The translations under genes were made by a program, and so were the position numbers. From Ktedonobacter racemifer DSM 44963 (lineage in GTDB: Bacteria > Chloroflexota > Ktedonobacteria > Ktedonobacterales > Ktedonobacteraceae), in assembly GCF_000178855.1 (NCBI RefSeq), contig NZ_ADVG01000001.1, positions 2,331,481-2,395,480 on the forward strand: 64,000 bases of DNA, given 5' to 3'. Under the pieces are notes generated by a model that saw only the letters and a program-made list of their open reading frames with translations, did not search any database and had not been told where the DNA came from. Positions 26,815 through 35,094 of this stretch are shown piece after piece (position 1 is the first letter of the stretch; every line of letters starts with the position of its first letter).

Positions 26815-27636
26815 TTACGCAGGTTGTTCGTAGCGCGAAACACCGGCGGGGTTTGCGCCGCGATAGATCTCCCGCAAGGTTTCCGCATCCAGTTCAGCGG
26901 GGGGACCATCAAAGAGAATACGCCCCTGAGCGATGCCAATGATGCGATCAGCGAATTGTTTGGCAGTATCTATATCGTGAATGTTGACCAGTGTGGGTAC
27001 ACCCTCTTCCTTCGCGACTGTACGCAGATCATGTATGATGTTCCAGGAGAGTTCAGGGTCCAGGCTGGCAACTGGTTCATCTGCCAGGAGGAGGAGCGGC
27101 TCTTGTGCCAGGGCGCGTGCGATGGCGACGCGCTGTTTCTCGCCTCCTGAGAGGCGGTCTGCACGGTATGTTGCGCGTGGAAGCATGTTGACGCGCTCCA
27201 GACAGGAGAGAGCCTTCTCGCGATGTTTACGACCAAAGTATCCTGTCAAAGCTTCAAAATCGCTTACATAACCCAGTCGTCCGGTTAACACGTTGTGTAG
27301 AACAGATAAGCGGTCTACAAGGTTAAATTCCTGAAAGATAAAACCAATGTGACGGCGCAGAGCTAATTGCTGATTATCATCCATGCCGCCCAGATCTTTT
27401 CCCTGGATGCGGATGCTACCGTGCGTTACAGGAATCAGACCGTTGATGCAACGAAGTAACGTTGATTTACCAGCACCGCTGCGACCGATAATACAGATAA
27501 ATTCGCCACGCTCTACCTTGAAGCTAATAGCACTCAGAGCCTCGTACCCGTTTGGGTAGATCTTTGAGAGATCTTCTACCTCAAGAATGGCTGTGTTCGA
27601 GGTACTCAAGAGTTCTTTGCCTATCTCTTTCTCCAT
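26815..27636 (-). CDS. phnC: PhnC, phosphonate ABC ATPase
   Basis: 273 residues with Walker A GRSGAGKST, signature RLSGGEKQRVAIARAL, Walker B LLLADEPVASLD and a switch His. It is the first gene of the phn operon and powers uptake with PhnE and PhnD. The 281-base gap upstream holds its promoter, a palindrome and the divergent regulator. Confidence 0.94.
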   Translation of the reverse strand: MEKEIGKELLSTSNTAILEVEDLSKIYPNGYEALSAISFKVERGEFICIIGRSGAGKSTLLRCINGLIPVTHGSIRIQGKDLGGMDDNQQLALRRHIGFIFQEFNLVDRLSVLHNVLTGRLGYVSDFEALTGYFGRKHREKALSCLERVNMLPRATYRADRLSGGEKQRVAIARALAQEPLLLLADEPVASLDPELSWNIIHDLRTVAKEEGVPTLVNIHDIDTAKQFADRIIGIAQGRILFDGPPAELDAETLREIYRGANPAGVSRYEQPA

Positions 27637-27689
27637 TACTAAAGCATGCTACTATGCAAGCGGGCTTTCTCCGCTTCTCATGCTCTATC

Positions 27690-27705
27690 GCGTAAGGCTT
27701 TACGC
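27690..27705. promoter_or_regulatory. candidate operator for the PhnD-LacI regulator
   Basis: GCGTAAGGCTTTACGC has perfect 6-base arms (GCGTAA/TTACGC) around GGCT. Its size and symmetry fit a LacI-family site. It begins at the predicted start point of the phnC transcript, where a bound repressor would block initiation. Assigning it to the divergent regulator is inference. Confidence 0.55.
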
Positions 27706-27711
27706 ACTTAT

Positions 27712-27740
27712 GTTGTACCTTTTTTGAAGAGGCAAGTCAA
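27712..27740 (-). promoter_or_regulatory. predicted phn operon promoter
   Basis: On the minus strand, TTGACT (27735-27740) and TACAAC (27712-27717) are separated by 17 bases, a sigma-70-type arrangement. Transcription would start near 27705, at the edge of the palindrome. Confidence 0.5.
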
Positions 27741-27880
27741 TCAAGAGAAGGTAAAGTGTCTGTAAAAAGCAGAGTGAGATTCTTTAACAAAGATGAAACA
27801 AAGGCTTAACATTCGTCAAAAGATGCCAGTGAGTAGGCAGAATGAGGCTCTGAAGCACATAAATATGCCTGAAAGAGCAG

Positions 27881-27909
27881 TTGTAAATGCTCAGGCTGCA
27901 AGCTATAAT
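27881..27909 (+). promoter_or_regulatory. predicted promoter of the PhnD-LacI regulator
   Basis: TTGTAA (27881-27886), a 17-base spacer and a perfect TATAAT (27904-27909). Transcription should begin at about 27916, within a base or two of the ATG at 27918, so the message would be leaderless; no Shine-Dalgarno sequence is present. Confidence 0.6.
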
Positions 27910-27917
27910 TCATATCT

Positions 27918-29618
27918 ATGAAACAAGAAGAGCGACGAGCCAAATCCCCTTTCGTCTTTGCGACCGACCCCGGTCTCGAACGTGGATCTGGCGATTTACA
28001 AGCAACCATGCTTCGACTGGAGCAATATTTGGGCCGATACCTCCAGCAAGAAGTCCAGGTGATGCTCAGTCAAAATTATGAAGAGATACTCACCGGCCTG
28101 GAAGAGGGGACAATTGATGGGGCAAAGCTTGGGCCCTATGCTTTTGCCCTCGCCCAGGCTCGTTTAGGGGTAAAACCGCTGGCTAACCCTATCGAAATTC
28201 CTTCGGCTAAGGGTGAACTGCCTCCTCCTTATCGAAGCCTGATCTTCACACGCGCTGATAGCGGGATTACGCACCTGGCGCAGTTGAAGGGAAAGTCATT
28301 TGGCTTTGTTGGCCCCCACTCGACTTCGGGGTATCTTGTCGCGACATTTTTGCTTCAGCAGGCGGGCATTGATGCCAATGTTGATTTACAGCCGCGGTTT
28401 TTGCACAGCCATCAGGTAGTTGCGCAGGCTGTATTGAGGGGTGAGGTGGCTGGGGGAGCAATGATGGAGACCGAATGGATACGTCTGGCACAGAAAGAGC
28501 ATTCCCTCCCTCTGAGGAGATTGGCAACTTCGCCACTGTTGTCACGCGGTCCTGTGGTAATCCGTCAAGGGCTGCCGACCCAAGTAGAGCGGGGTCTGCT
28601 GGCAGCCCTTGAGCAGTTGCACCAGAGCCAGGAAGCTTTTAAGGAACTGCTTCTCTTTCCCGGTCATCGCTATACCGCAGCCGTCCACCGCGAACACACA
28701 CTCAAGACGATCGCCGATCTGGCGGGGGTAAGCTATGCGACCGTCTCGCGCGCCATTAATGGGCGTGATCGCATCTCGTCTACGACGACCGCCAGAATTT
28801 TGCGTCTGGTCGAGGAGCTAGGATATCGCCCTAATATCAATGCGCGCAGCCTGCACAAAGGGCGTAGCGATCTAATCGCGATGTTGTTACCAACTCTGGA
28901 ATATCCACAGATTAACGAAATTGTGGCTGGCATTCAGAGTCAACTACATGAGGCGCAGATGCACCTTCTCGTTTGCCCTATCGGTTTGCTAGATACTCAT
29001 GAACGGGTAATGCAACAGAATGCCTATTTGCATATGCTTACGAGTGGTCGTTTTGATGGCAGCATTCTCACCCAGTGGAGTGCCCTCGACTCTTTAGCGC
29101 TTGATAACGTCATTCGCAGTGGGAATCCCTATGTAATATTTGAACAGGATATCCTCAGTGAGGGCTTGCAGGTTGTGTATGACTGGTTACGTGAGCAAGG
29201 AAGCAGAAAGATAGCACTTATCATTGGGCCGACTACCTGGCTTGAACCTGCGACATTACAGCGATTTGGCGCGCAATTCCCAGACATTTGTGTGTATCAA
29301 TTGACAGACATGGAGCAATGCACGAATCTCATCGAACGCCTTCAAAGCTCTTTGGAACCACCAAACGCTTTTTTTTGTAGTGATGATCAGACGGCCTGGC
29401 ACATACGACGATCCCTCAAAGTATCCACAGAAATGCCACTACTTGTCAGTTGCGGACGTACTTCGCTGGCTCGCCTCTCAGGATGGCCAAGCCTGACCTT
29501 CAACGGGTCGACATTGGGTCGTGTGGTAGCTGGACGTTTGTTGAGAATGCTCAACAAACCCATGTCCCCTTGTGAGGAACATGTAACCTTCCATGTTGAG
29601 ACGAGTACAATATCTTAA
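27918..29618 (+). CDS. PhnD-like domain fused to an internal LacI HTH and LacI effector domain
   Basis: 566 residues with no signal peptide. Residues 11-250 are a PhnD-like binding domain: LGPYAFAL (71-78), the phosphonate loop GPHSTSGYL (132-140) and the SHQVVAQAVLRGEV block (164-177) all align with phnD. Residues 261-306 are a LacI helix-turn-helix (TLKTIADLAGVSYATVSRA...ELGYRPN), followed by a LacI/PBP1-type domain to the end. An HTH between two binding-protein domains is not a LacI arrangement I know. Divergent from phnC and facing a palindrome, it is likely the phosphonate-responsive regulator of the operon. The second domain may mainly dimerise or sense another ligand. Confidence 0.88.
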   Translation: MKQEERRAKSPFVFATDPGLERGSGDLQATMLRLEQYLGRYLQQEVQVMLSQNYEEILTGLEEGTIDGAKLGPYAFALAQARLGVKPLANPIEIPSAKGELPPPYRSLIFTRADSGITHLAQLKGKSFGFVGPHSTSGYLVATFLLQQAGIDANVDLQPRFLHSHQVVAQAVLRGEVAGGAMMETEWIRLAQKEHSLPLRRLATSPLLSRGPVVIRQGLPTQVERGLLAALEQLHQSQEAFKELLLFPGHRYTAAVHREHTLKTIADLAGVSYATVSRAINGRDRISSTTTARILRLVEELGYRPNINARSLHKGRSDLIAMLLPTLEYPQINEIVAGIQSQLHEAQMHLLVCPIGLLDTHERVMQQNAYLHMLTSGRFDGSILTQWSALDSLALDNVIRSGNPYVIFEQDILSEGLQVVYDWLREQGSRKIALIIGPTTWLEPATLQRFGAQFPDICVYQLTDMEQCTNLIERLQSSLEPPNAFFCSDDQTAWHIRRSLKVSTEMPLLVSCGRTSLARLSGWPSLTFNGSTLGRVVAGRLLRMLNKPMSPCEEHVTFHVETSTIS

Positions 29619-29659
29619 AATGATGACAAATATCATATCAGTCAGTCATCGTTATAACC

Positions 29660-29754
29660 TTGAGTCAGTACCCTACGGCTAAAGCCGAGGGCTTGGAGTT
29701 GTGTCTGAACTCCACCGCAATTCAGCATACCTTTTCAGGCGTGCTGCTTTGGCT
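29660..29754 (-). ncRNA. right end / candidate omega RNA of the 29755 TnpB element
   Basis: Immediately downstream of the tnpB stop on the minus strand. It contains a terminal hairpin at 29671-29691 (CCCTCGGCTT and AGCCGTAGGG arms), typical of IS200/IS605 right ends. The guide RNA of TnpB normally spans this region. Confidence 0.5.
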
Positions 29755-30987
29755 TCATCGTCCGACACAGAAGGCGCGTACTGACAAGAGGCCCGTTCCT
29801 ATCCAGTCTTGCCGGATAAGAAGCGTTCGCATCGCAATGTTTCTTGCACCAACCAGATCGGCATGGAGCGTGTACTGACAATTCTGACAGACGAAGAGCA
29901 ATCCTTTGTTGGGCCTATTCTCTTTGCAGGTGTGCCCACATTTGGGGCACGCTTGCGAGGTAGAGTTGGCATCGACCTTGATCGCCATACTTCGATGTAA
30001 GAGCGCTTTATAGGCAATCATGCTATGCAACTCAGCGAAGGACCATTTGGAGAAGGTACGATTGGCTTTTCGCTGTTTTGCATTTTTGCCTTTGCGTCGT
30101 TTGGTACGCTCTCGAATGTCTGTCAGATGCTCCAGTCCAATCAAGCTTTGAGGGTGCTGTAGGACAATCCGCTTACTCACGACATGATTGACGTTTGCTT
30201 TCAACCGTCTCTCTCGTCCACTGATGGCAACGAGCCTTCTTGTCGCTGAACGAGTGCCTTTCTTTTGCAGACGTTTTCTCAGTCGTGCGTAGTGGTTTGC
30301 CTTGGGGACAATCTGTTTGCCTGAATGGAAGGTGCAATCCCCTTGCATCGTCGCCGTGACGGCAAGGTATCGCATCCCCACATCCACGCCAACGACTTGC
30401 TTGTGTGTTTCAGGTGTAGGATCAGCCGTCTCAATTGCAAGAGAGACAAGGAGGTAAAATTGTTTCTTGGGCTTGTCATACCAGAGTTTCGATGCACCAA
30501 TCTCCGCTCCACGCTGGATCAATGCCACATGCTTATTGTAGCCAGTATAGGGCACGATAACACGTCCCTCAAGGGTCAGGATGCTCACCTGCTGCTCTTT
30601 CTTGAAGGTGTAGTCTTTCTTGTACTGATAGGTCAACGTGGGGGAGATGAACGTGGGAGCCTTATCAAGCCCTTTGTAGCGTTTCTTGGTCTTCCCTTCC
30701 TTACGATGAACAGCATTGTTCTTGACCTTTGTCCAGAGGGTTTTATACGAGGCACCAACTTGGCGAGGAACAGAACAGGCCATTTGCGAAGGCAGATGAA
30801 AACGGAGGCGGATCTCTTCGTAGGTGGCATCTTGCAAACGAACAGCATTGCTCATCTTGCCATGCGCAAAGGCGTACTGGCTCACATAGTTGAGAGAATC
30901 CCGATACGCCAGTTGCGTTGTACGTAATGCCTTGAATTGCTCGGGCGTTGTATTCAATTTGAGTTTCGCTGTTAATACCGTTTGCAT
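29755..30987 (-). CDS. tnpB: intact TnpB (IS200/IS605 OrfB) RNA-guided nuclease
   Basis: 410 residues with all catalytic residues: Asp202 (VVGVDVGMRYLAV), Glu286 (LIGLEHLTD) and Asp377 (LHADLVGARNI), and the zinc ribbon CPKCG...CQNC. The N-terminal wedge begins LTAKLKLNTTPEQ. There is no TnpA next to it, as in IS1341-type elements, so transposition would need help in trans. It sits between the phn regulator and the 2H phosphoesterase and probably separated two parts of one phn locus. Confidence 0.93.
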   Translation of the reverse strand: MQTVLTAKLKLNTTPEQFKALRTTQLAYRDSLNYVSQYAFAHGKMSNAVRLQDATYEEIRLRFHLPSQMACSVPRQVGASYKTLWTKVKNNAVHRKEGKTKKRYKGLDKAPTFISPTLTYQYKKDYTFKKEQQVSILTLEGRVIVPYTGYNKHVALIQRGAEIGASKLWYDKPKKQFYLLVSLAIETADPTPETHKQVVGVDVGMRYLAVTATMQGDCTFHSGKQIVPKANHYARLRKRLQKKGTRSATRRLVAISGRERRLKANVNHVVSKRIVLQHPQSLIGLEHLTDIRERTKRRKGKNAKQRKANRTFSKWSFAELHSMIAYKALLHRSMAIKVDANSTSQACPKCGHTCKENRPNKGLLFVCQNCQYTLHADLVGARNIAMRTLLIRQDWIGTGLLSVRAFCVGR

Positions 30988-31084
30988 ACGCTAAATTATA
31001 CCATAGTTTTCATCTGACTGTCAACAATACATGAGCAGATGAGAGCATGTCTACGGCGTATTCCACCCAAGCCACCGACAAAGG

Positions 31085-31135
31085 AACGCCGCATTCCTCC
31101 CCATGCCTGAAAGGGCAGGGGCATCCTGCGGCGTT
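31085..31135. repeat. hairpin typical of an IS200/IS605 element end
   Basis: Outer arms AACGCCGCA and TGCGGCGTT enclose an inner stem of CCCC/GGGG type. It lies about 100 bases upstream of the tnpB start and is probably the left end of that element. Confidence 0.5.
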
Positions 31136-31267
31136 TTGGGTGAATGACTGTTCGTCTATAAGAGGCTCTGTGAAAAGTCCTCAAAGGTATGACACCAAGG
31201 CCCTTGAGAAGGAAGATCATACCACTTTACCCACAGTTTCCCAAGCAGTAGCGAAAGGAATAGCAAG

Positions 31268-31783
31268 ATGTCACTGCGAAAGTATTCATTGTGGCTCATG
31301 CCAGCAGGAGCAACAGCGCAAAAATTTTCGCGACTTATTTCACAACTAGCACAACGCTACTCGTCCCCGACGTTTCTCCCACATGTCACCCTGATTGGAA
31401 GTATAGAGGCACAAGAGGAAGAGATCCTTACGAAAGCACAAGAACTAGCGTCATTGCTTCATCCTTATCCTCTTCAATTGACAAACGTCGACTATACTGA
31501 CGTTTACTACAGGGCACTGTTTGTGAGAGTAGAAGCTTCGGCAGAGGTACTGAGCGCCTATCAGCAGGCAAGAAACCTCTTTCCGAGCGCCAAAAAAACC
31601 GATTATATGCCCCACCTCAGTCTTCTCTATGGAGATTTTTCTGTTGAGACAAAGAAAGAAATCATACAGAAGATAGGGGATCACTTTACGGATACATTTG
31701 AGGCTACTGTTCTCTATCTCTATCTCACTGAAGGCGCCGTGAGTGATTGGCAAAAAATCAATGCATTTCTTCTCCGGGAATAA
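31268..31783 (+). CDS. 2H-superfamily (cyclic phosphodiesterase / RNA ligase-like) protein
   Basis: 171 residues with the two His-x-Thr/Ser motifs of the 2H fold: FLPHVTLIG near residue 38 and YMPHLSLLYG near 115. Members open 2',3'- or 1'',2''-cyclic phosphates. AAAGGA lies about 8 bases before the ATG. C-P lyase makes a 1,2-cyclic phosphate, so a role next to phn genes is possible. Plain RNA-end or ADP-ribose cyclic phosphate repair is equally possible. Confidence 0.8.
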   Translation: MSLRKYSLWLMPAGATAQKFSRLISQLAQRYSSPTFLPHVTLIGSIEAQEEEILTKAQELASLLHPYPLQLTNVDYTDVYYRALFVRVEASAEVLSAYQQARNLFPSAKKTDYMPHLSLLYGDFSVETKKEIIQKIGDHFTDTFEATVLYLYLTEGAVSDWQKINAFLLRE

Positions 31784-31891
31784 TGGTAGCTTTTCCTTTC
31801 ACTCTCTCCTGCTACTTCTACTACATCATTCTCGTTTTGACCACTACCCGACGATAGGCATAGGAACGAGTCTAAAAAGTAGAGAGTAGAC

Positions 31892-31945
31892 AGATGCTGC
31901 TCCGGGCGATTCATATTCTCTCTTGAATCGCCCGGAGCAGCATCT
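31892..31945. terminator. bidirectional terminator between convergent genes
   Basis: A perfect 22-bp stem (31892-31913 with 31924-31945) and 10-base loop, followed by a short T run on the plus strand. It lies between the converging 2H gene and the second phnM. Confidence 0.85.
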
Positions 31946-31956
31946 TTTGAATCCCG

Positions 31957-33132
31957 TTAAAGCTGGACATAATCGGACTGATATACGATCTCGCCCTGCA
32001 CCAGCGTTTTGCGCACCAGCGGATAGCCGTTATATTCCTCGACCACCACCAGGTCTGCAAACTTCCCGAGCTCAATCGAACCGAGATCGCGATCGATCTT
32101 GAGTGCTCGTGCCGGATTGAGCGTGACCATGCGAAACGCCTTCGCCATATCCATACCGTCGCGGACCAGACGGAATACTGAGACCAGCATGGCTGCAGGA
32201 TAATAATCGGAGCAGATGATATGTGCTGCATCCGCATTGATCGCGTCCAGCGCGCTCATATTCTTACCGTGCGAACTGCCACGTACCACGTTCGGAGCTC
32301 CCACGCTCACCTGTAAGCCGCGCTCACTGGCATAGAATGCCGTCTTCAGGTTCATGGGGAATTCGCACACCGAAACGCCACTATCCAGCATCTGATCGAC
32401 TTTCTCGTGCGTATCATCATCGTGGGATGCTACGGGAATGCCCGCCTGAACCGCAGACTGCGCCAGATGTTTTACCGCCTGCCAGTCTATGAGCTTATGC
32501 AACTCCATCATCTCTTCTGCCTTGGCTCTGGCCGCTTCCTCCTGTAAGCCATGGGTCTTGCTCACATAGCCCGCATAGGAGCCGGGCGTACGATATTGTC
32601 CCTGACCGGGCGAATGATCCATCAAAGAGAGCAGATGGATTGAGCCATCGCGAATATGCTTATGCGCAATCTCAATCGCGGGAAAATTGAGCATTTCGTA
32701 ACGCAGATGGAGACGGTGACGCATGAGGCAGCGTTCCTGCGCCAGCCGATAAAATGTCTGCAACGCCTGCTCAACCACTTCATCGCTTCGAGGCCCTACG
32801 CCCCCAGACATCGAGAGCCCATGATAGATCGTCGTGATACCATGCCCTACCAGCTTCTTTTCTAATTCATAGAAAGCGGTCTCCATGGGGAAACACGAAC
32901 CGGGACGCGGCTCAATCTCCTTCTCAATGGCATCACTATGCGTATCGATGATCCCCGGCACGACATACATGCCATGTGCATCGATCGTTTTGTGCGCAGA
33001 TTGGACAAGATCTGTCTGCTCCGCTGGCACGATGGCTTCAATACACCCATCCTGGATCAGGAGAGAACCCGCTACAGCTTGATCCGGCAGAACGATTGTG
33101 CCACCCGTAATAACAGTAATATTTTTATCCAT
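31957..33132 (-). CDS. phnM: second PhnM-family amidohydrolase
   Basis: 391 residues with the same blocks as PhnM at 17963 (GIIDTHSDAIEKEIEPRPG, LMDHSPGQGQYR, ASHDDDT, SVGAPNVVRG, CSDYYPAAML) but clearly diverged. It should hydrolyse a ribose 1-phosphonate 5-triphosphate or a similar triphosphate. It lies downstream of a PHP phosphoesterase gene on the same strand, about 320 bases away. Confidence 0.9.
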   Translation of the reverse strand: MDKNITVITGGTIVLPDQAVAGSLLIQDGCIEAIVPAEQTDLVQSAHKTIDAHGMYVVPGIIDTHSDAIEKEIEPRPGSCFPMETAFYELEKKLVGHGITTIYHGLSMSGGVGPRSDEVVEQALQTFYRLAQERCLMRHRLHLRYEMLNFPAIEIAHKHIRDGSIHLLSLMDHSPGQGQYRTPGSYAGYVSKTHGLQEEAARAKAEEMMELHKLIDWQAVKHLAQSAVQAGIPVASHDDDTHEKVDQMLDSGVSVCEFPMNLKTAFYASERGLQVSVGAPNVVRGSSHGKNMSALDAINADAAHIICSDYYPAAMLVSVFRLVRDGMDMAKAFRMVTLNPARALKIDRDLGSIELGKFADLVVVEEYNGYPLVRKTLVQGEIVYQSDYVQL

Positions 33133-33218
33133 CTATTTTTTTAATCACTTCATAGGGAATTACTCACGACCATGCTTTTTCAAAAAGAAAGCCAGATCAT
33201 TAAAGTCTGAAAAGCACT

Positions 33219-33341
33219 CTACCAGGGCAGCACGCTACCGTCCAACAGCCTAATGCCATGTGGAGCACAAAAAAGAAACCCCTTGTAGCGTATGGCTCGT
33301 TCTGGAGCACTTGATAGGCGAATTGTGATATTTGCATTCAT
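33219..33341 (-). CDS. candidate 40-residue ORF between the PHP gene and phnM copy 2
   Basis: Reads MNANITIRLSSAPERAIRYK then GFLFCAPHGIRLLDGSVLPW. GGAGG lies only 2 bases before the ATG, which is tight. A competing ATG four bases further on (minus strand, 33335-33337) has ideal spacing but reads a less protein-like frame of 45 codons. No family is recognised. It is the only candidate gene in this 320-base gap. Confidence 0.35.
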   Translation of the reverse strand: MNANITIRLSSAPERAIRYKGFLFCAPHGIRLLDGSVLPW

Positions 33342-33454
33342 CACCTCCAAATTAGATGCGTTGCCCTGCCATTTTACCTTCTATTTGACTGATCTTGAAA
33401 CTCAGCTTCTCAAGATCGGCTGACGTTCCTGGTTTTAGCTCGTGACCGTTTCGT

Positions 33455-34216
33455 TTAGGAGACTAATCGTAAATTCGCTTTCAGCAATTCCTTGATTTGC
33501 TTCGCTGCTTTCACTTTTATACCAAGACTCGGAGAGATACTCAACTGATAAGCGCCGGACTGGATGGCCTGGCGCAATTCGTTAATCGTGTCACATTCCT
33601 GTTCCAGGGTGTTGTATACACATCCCAATTGGAGCGAGTGGTGGGAATCACTGCCGGCGACGACGGGCTTTCCTAACCTGGCAGCAAATTCATGCACTTC
33701 GGCCTGGGTTTGTTCAATACCTTTGTTGAATAGATCAGATCCATTTAAATCAAATGCATCAAATTGCTTCAGAATGTCTTCCGGTAAATGGTGCAATGGG
33801 TTTGAGGGCCGGAACGGATGAGCACCGATTTTTAGAAAGTTATATGCTTCGCTTCGTTTGAATAACTCCCTTACAGGAATATAGCTACCTTTACTAACAT
33901 AATTCTCTAGTTGTTGACGTAGCGAACGGAGGTCCTGGCGATGGCCAGTGAACAAGAGATGGCTGCCTTCCTGAATGTCAATCTCCATGCCTGCAAAAAT
34001 CTTTAACCCGTCAACATTGTAATACTCGTTCACATATGGATATCGTGCATCCAGGGTATCATAAATATCAAAAAAGTGGTCGGCATTGAAGTGTTCCGTG
34101 AGCGTAAAGGCCGTTAACCCTTCGCTTTGTGCCTCTTGAACAATGTTAAGAAAATATTCCAAGGAAAACGGTGCTGTCTTTGTCACTTTAACATGGTTAT
34201 GAAAATCAATGATCAT
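33455..34216 (-). CDS. PHP-family phosphoesterase (candidate PhnPP-type)
   Basis: 253 residues from the ATG at 34214-34216, with GAAGGAG upstream. PHP metal ligands are visible: FHNH (His6, His8), TEHF, GMEID, GAHP and GSDSHH. PHP enzymes hydrolyse phosphate esters. One family, PhnPP of Eggerthella lenta, turns 5-phosphoribosyl 1,2-cyclic phosphate fully into ribose 5-phosphate. Its place beside phnM and the lack of phnP and phnN make that role attractive here, but this is inference; histidinol phosphatase or other PHP roles are not excluded. Confidence 0.8.
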   Translation of the reverse strand: MIIDFHNHVKVTKTAPFSLEYFLNIVQEAQSEGLTAFTLTEHFNADHFFDIYDTLDARYPYVNEYYNVDGLKIFAGMEIDIQEGSHLLFTGHRQDLRSLRQQLENYVSKGSYIPVRELFKRSEAYNFLKIGAHPFRPSNPLHHLPEDILKQFDAFDLNGSDLFNKGIEQTQAEVHEFAARLGKPVVAGSDSHHSLQLGCVYNTLEQECDTINELRQAIQSGAYQLSISPSLGIKVKAAKQIKELLKANLRLVS

Positions 34217-34560
34217 CTCGCAACTCCTTCTACAATAGGAAGAGAATAGGTAATAGTTTTGTGACGACTCCCCACACATACATGCGGAGGCTTCTCAGGA
34301 GGATTGCGCTTCCTGATGGTTCCGAGCCAAAGCCGTTTGACGTTGCGCGCCGCATTGTGGTCATGATCCAACTCACAGCCGCACTCACATAAATGCCATT
34401 GCTCAGAGAGTGTCTTTTGACGAACGGTCCCACAACCGCTGCATATCTGACTGGTATAGCGTGGGTCAACCTTCACGACCTGCACCGTACCAGCCTCTTC
34501 CGCTTTGTACTCGCACAGGGCAAAGAGAGGACATTGCTGAGTCCTTTCAACCCGACGAGT
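34213..34560 (-). pseudogene. TnpB C-terminal fragment
   Basis: It retains VVKVDPRYTSQICSGCG...CECGCELDHDHNAARNV, i.e. the zinc ribbon and the last catalytic Asp of TnpB. The N-terminal two thirds are missing. Its stop overlaps the PHP start codon (ATGA), so the insertion landed directly in front of the PHP gene. Confidence 0.8.
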
Positions 34561-35090
34561 TTGATGAACGAAAGGGGCAGCACGGCGGAATCGTAAGCAC
34601 GAGTAAGTAACCCACGATCGTTTGACCTATCAACGTATGGACAAAAAATCGATCATGCCAGGAACATCTCCTTGCTCACTTTCTCCTTACTCGCCTTCGA
34701 GATCCCAGCCGTACGGAGAAATTCAGGTACATCCAGACAAATCCAGCTTGCGTTCCACCTGTCAGCAGCCAATGAAGATGGAAGACAGCCAACCTAACAA
34801 CAGTAACCTGCATAAGGAGCAGCAGGATTTGCAGCTGATTTGCCACCAATCCCACCAGAAACATCATCGGCAAAAAGCTACAGATGAGATTAGAAAAATA
34901 CGACAGCATATCTTGCAAAGTCATATTCTTCAATAGTTTCCTTGGGAAGGATATGATAGTTAAATTAATTAATTGTAAAATGCACATTAAAATATTGTAA
35001 AACTTGTTACATTTAGCATAAAGTACAAGTTATTCATGTTACTTTATCACACTTGTTACAATCATCGCCGTTCTCACTGACGTACGGCGA
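34561..35090. other. AT-rich gap with one weak ORF
   Basis: The only possible gene is the 82-codon membrane-protein-like frame listed at 34676-34924. The part from 34930 to 35060 is very AT-rich and may contain promoters. Confidence 0.4.
34676..34924 (-). CDS. hypothetical small membrane protein
   Basis: 82 codons from the ATG of MTLQDMLSYF, with two hydrophobic segments (LICSFLPMMFLVGLVA and ILLLLMQVTVVRLAVF) and a basic tail RLGSRRRVRRK. No family is recognised and the ribosome site is weak. Confidence 0.3.
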   Translation of the reverse strand: MTLQDMLSYFSNLICSFLPMMFLVGLVANQLQILLLLMQVTVVRLAVFHLHWLLTGGTQAGFVWMYLNFSVRLGSRRRVRRK

Positions 35091-35094
35091 TGAG

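Noticed and set aside
27918..29618. The fusion being two separate genes (PhnD-like and LacI).
   Set aside because: No stop codon, ribosome site or good start lies near residue 255, and the frame is continuous; an assembly or sequence error remains possible but is not suggested by the data.
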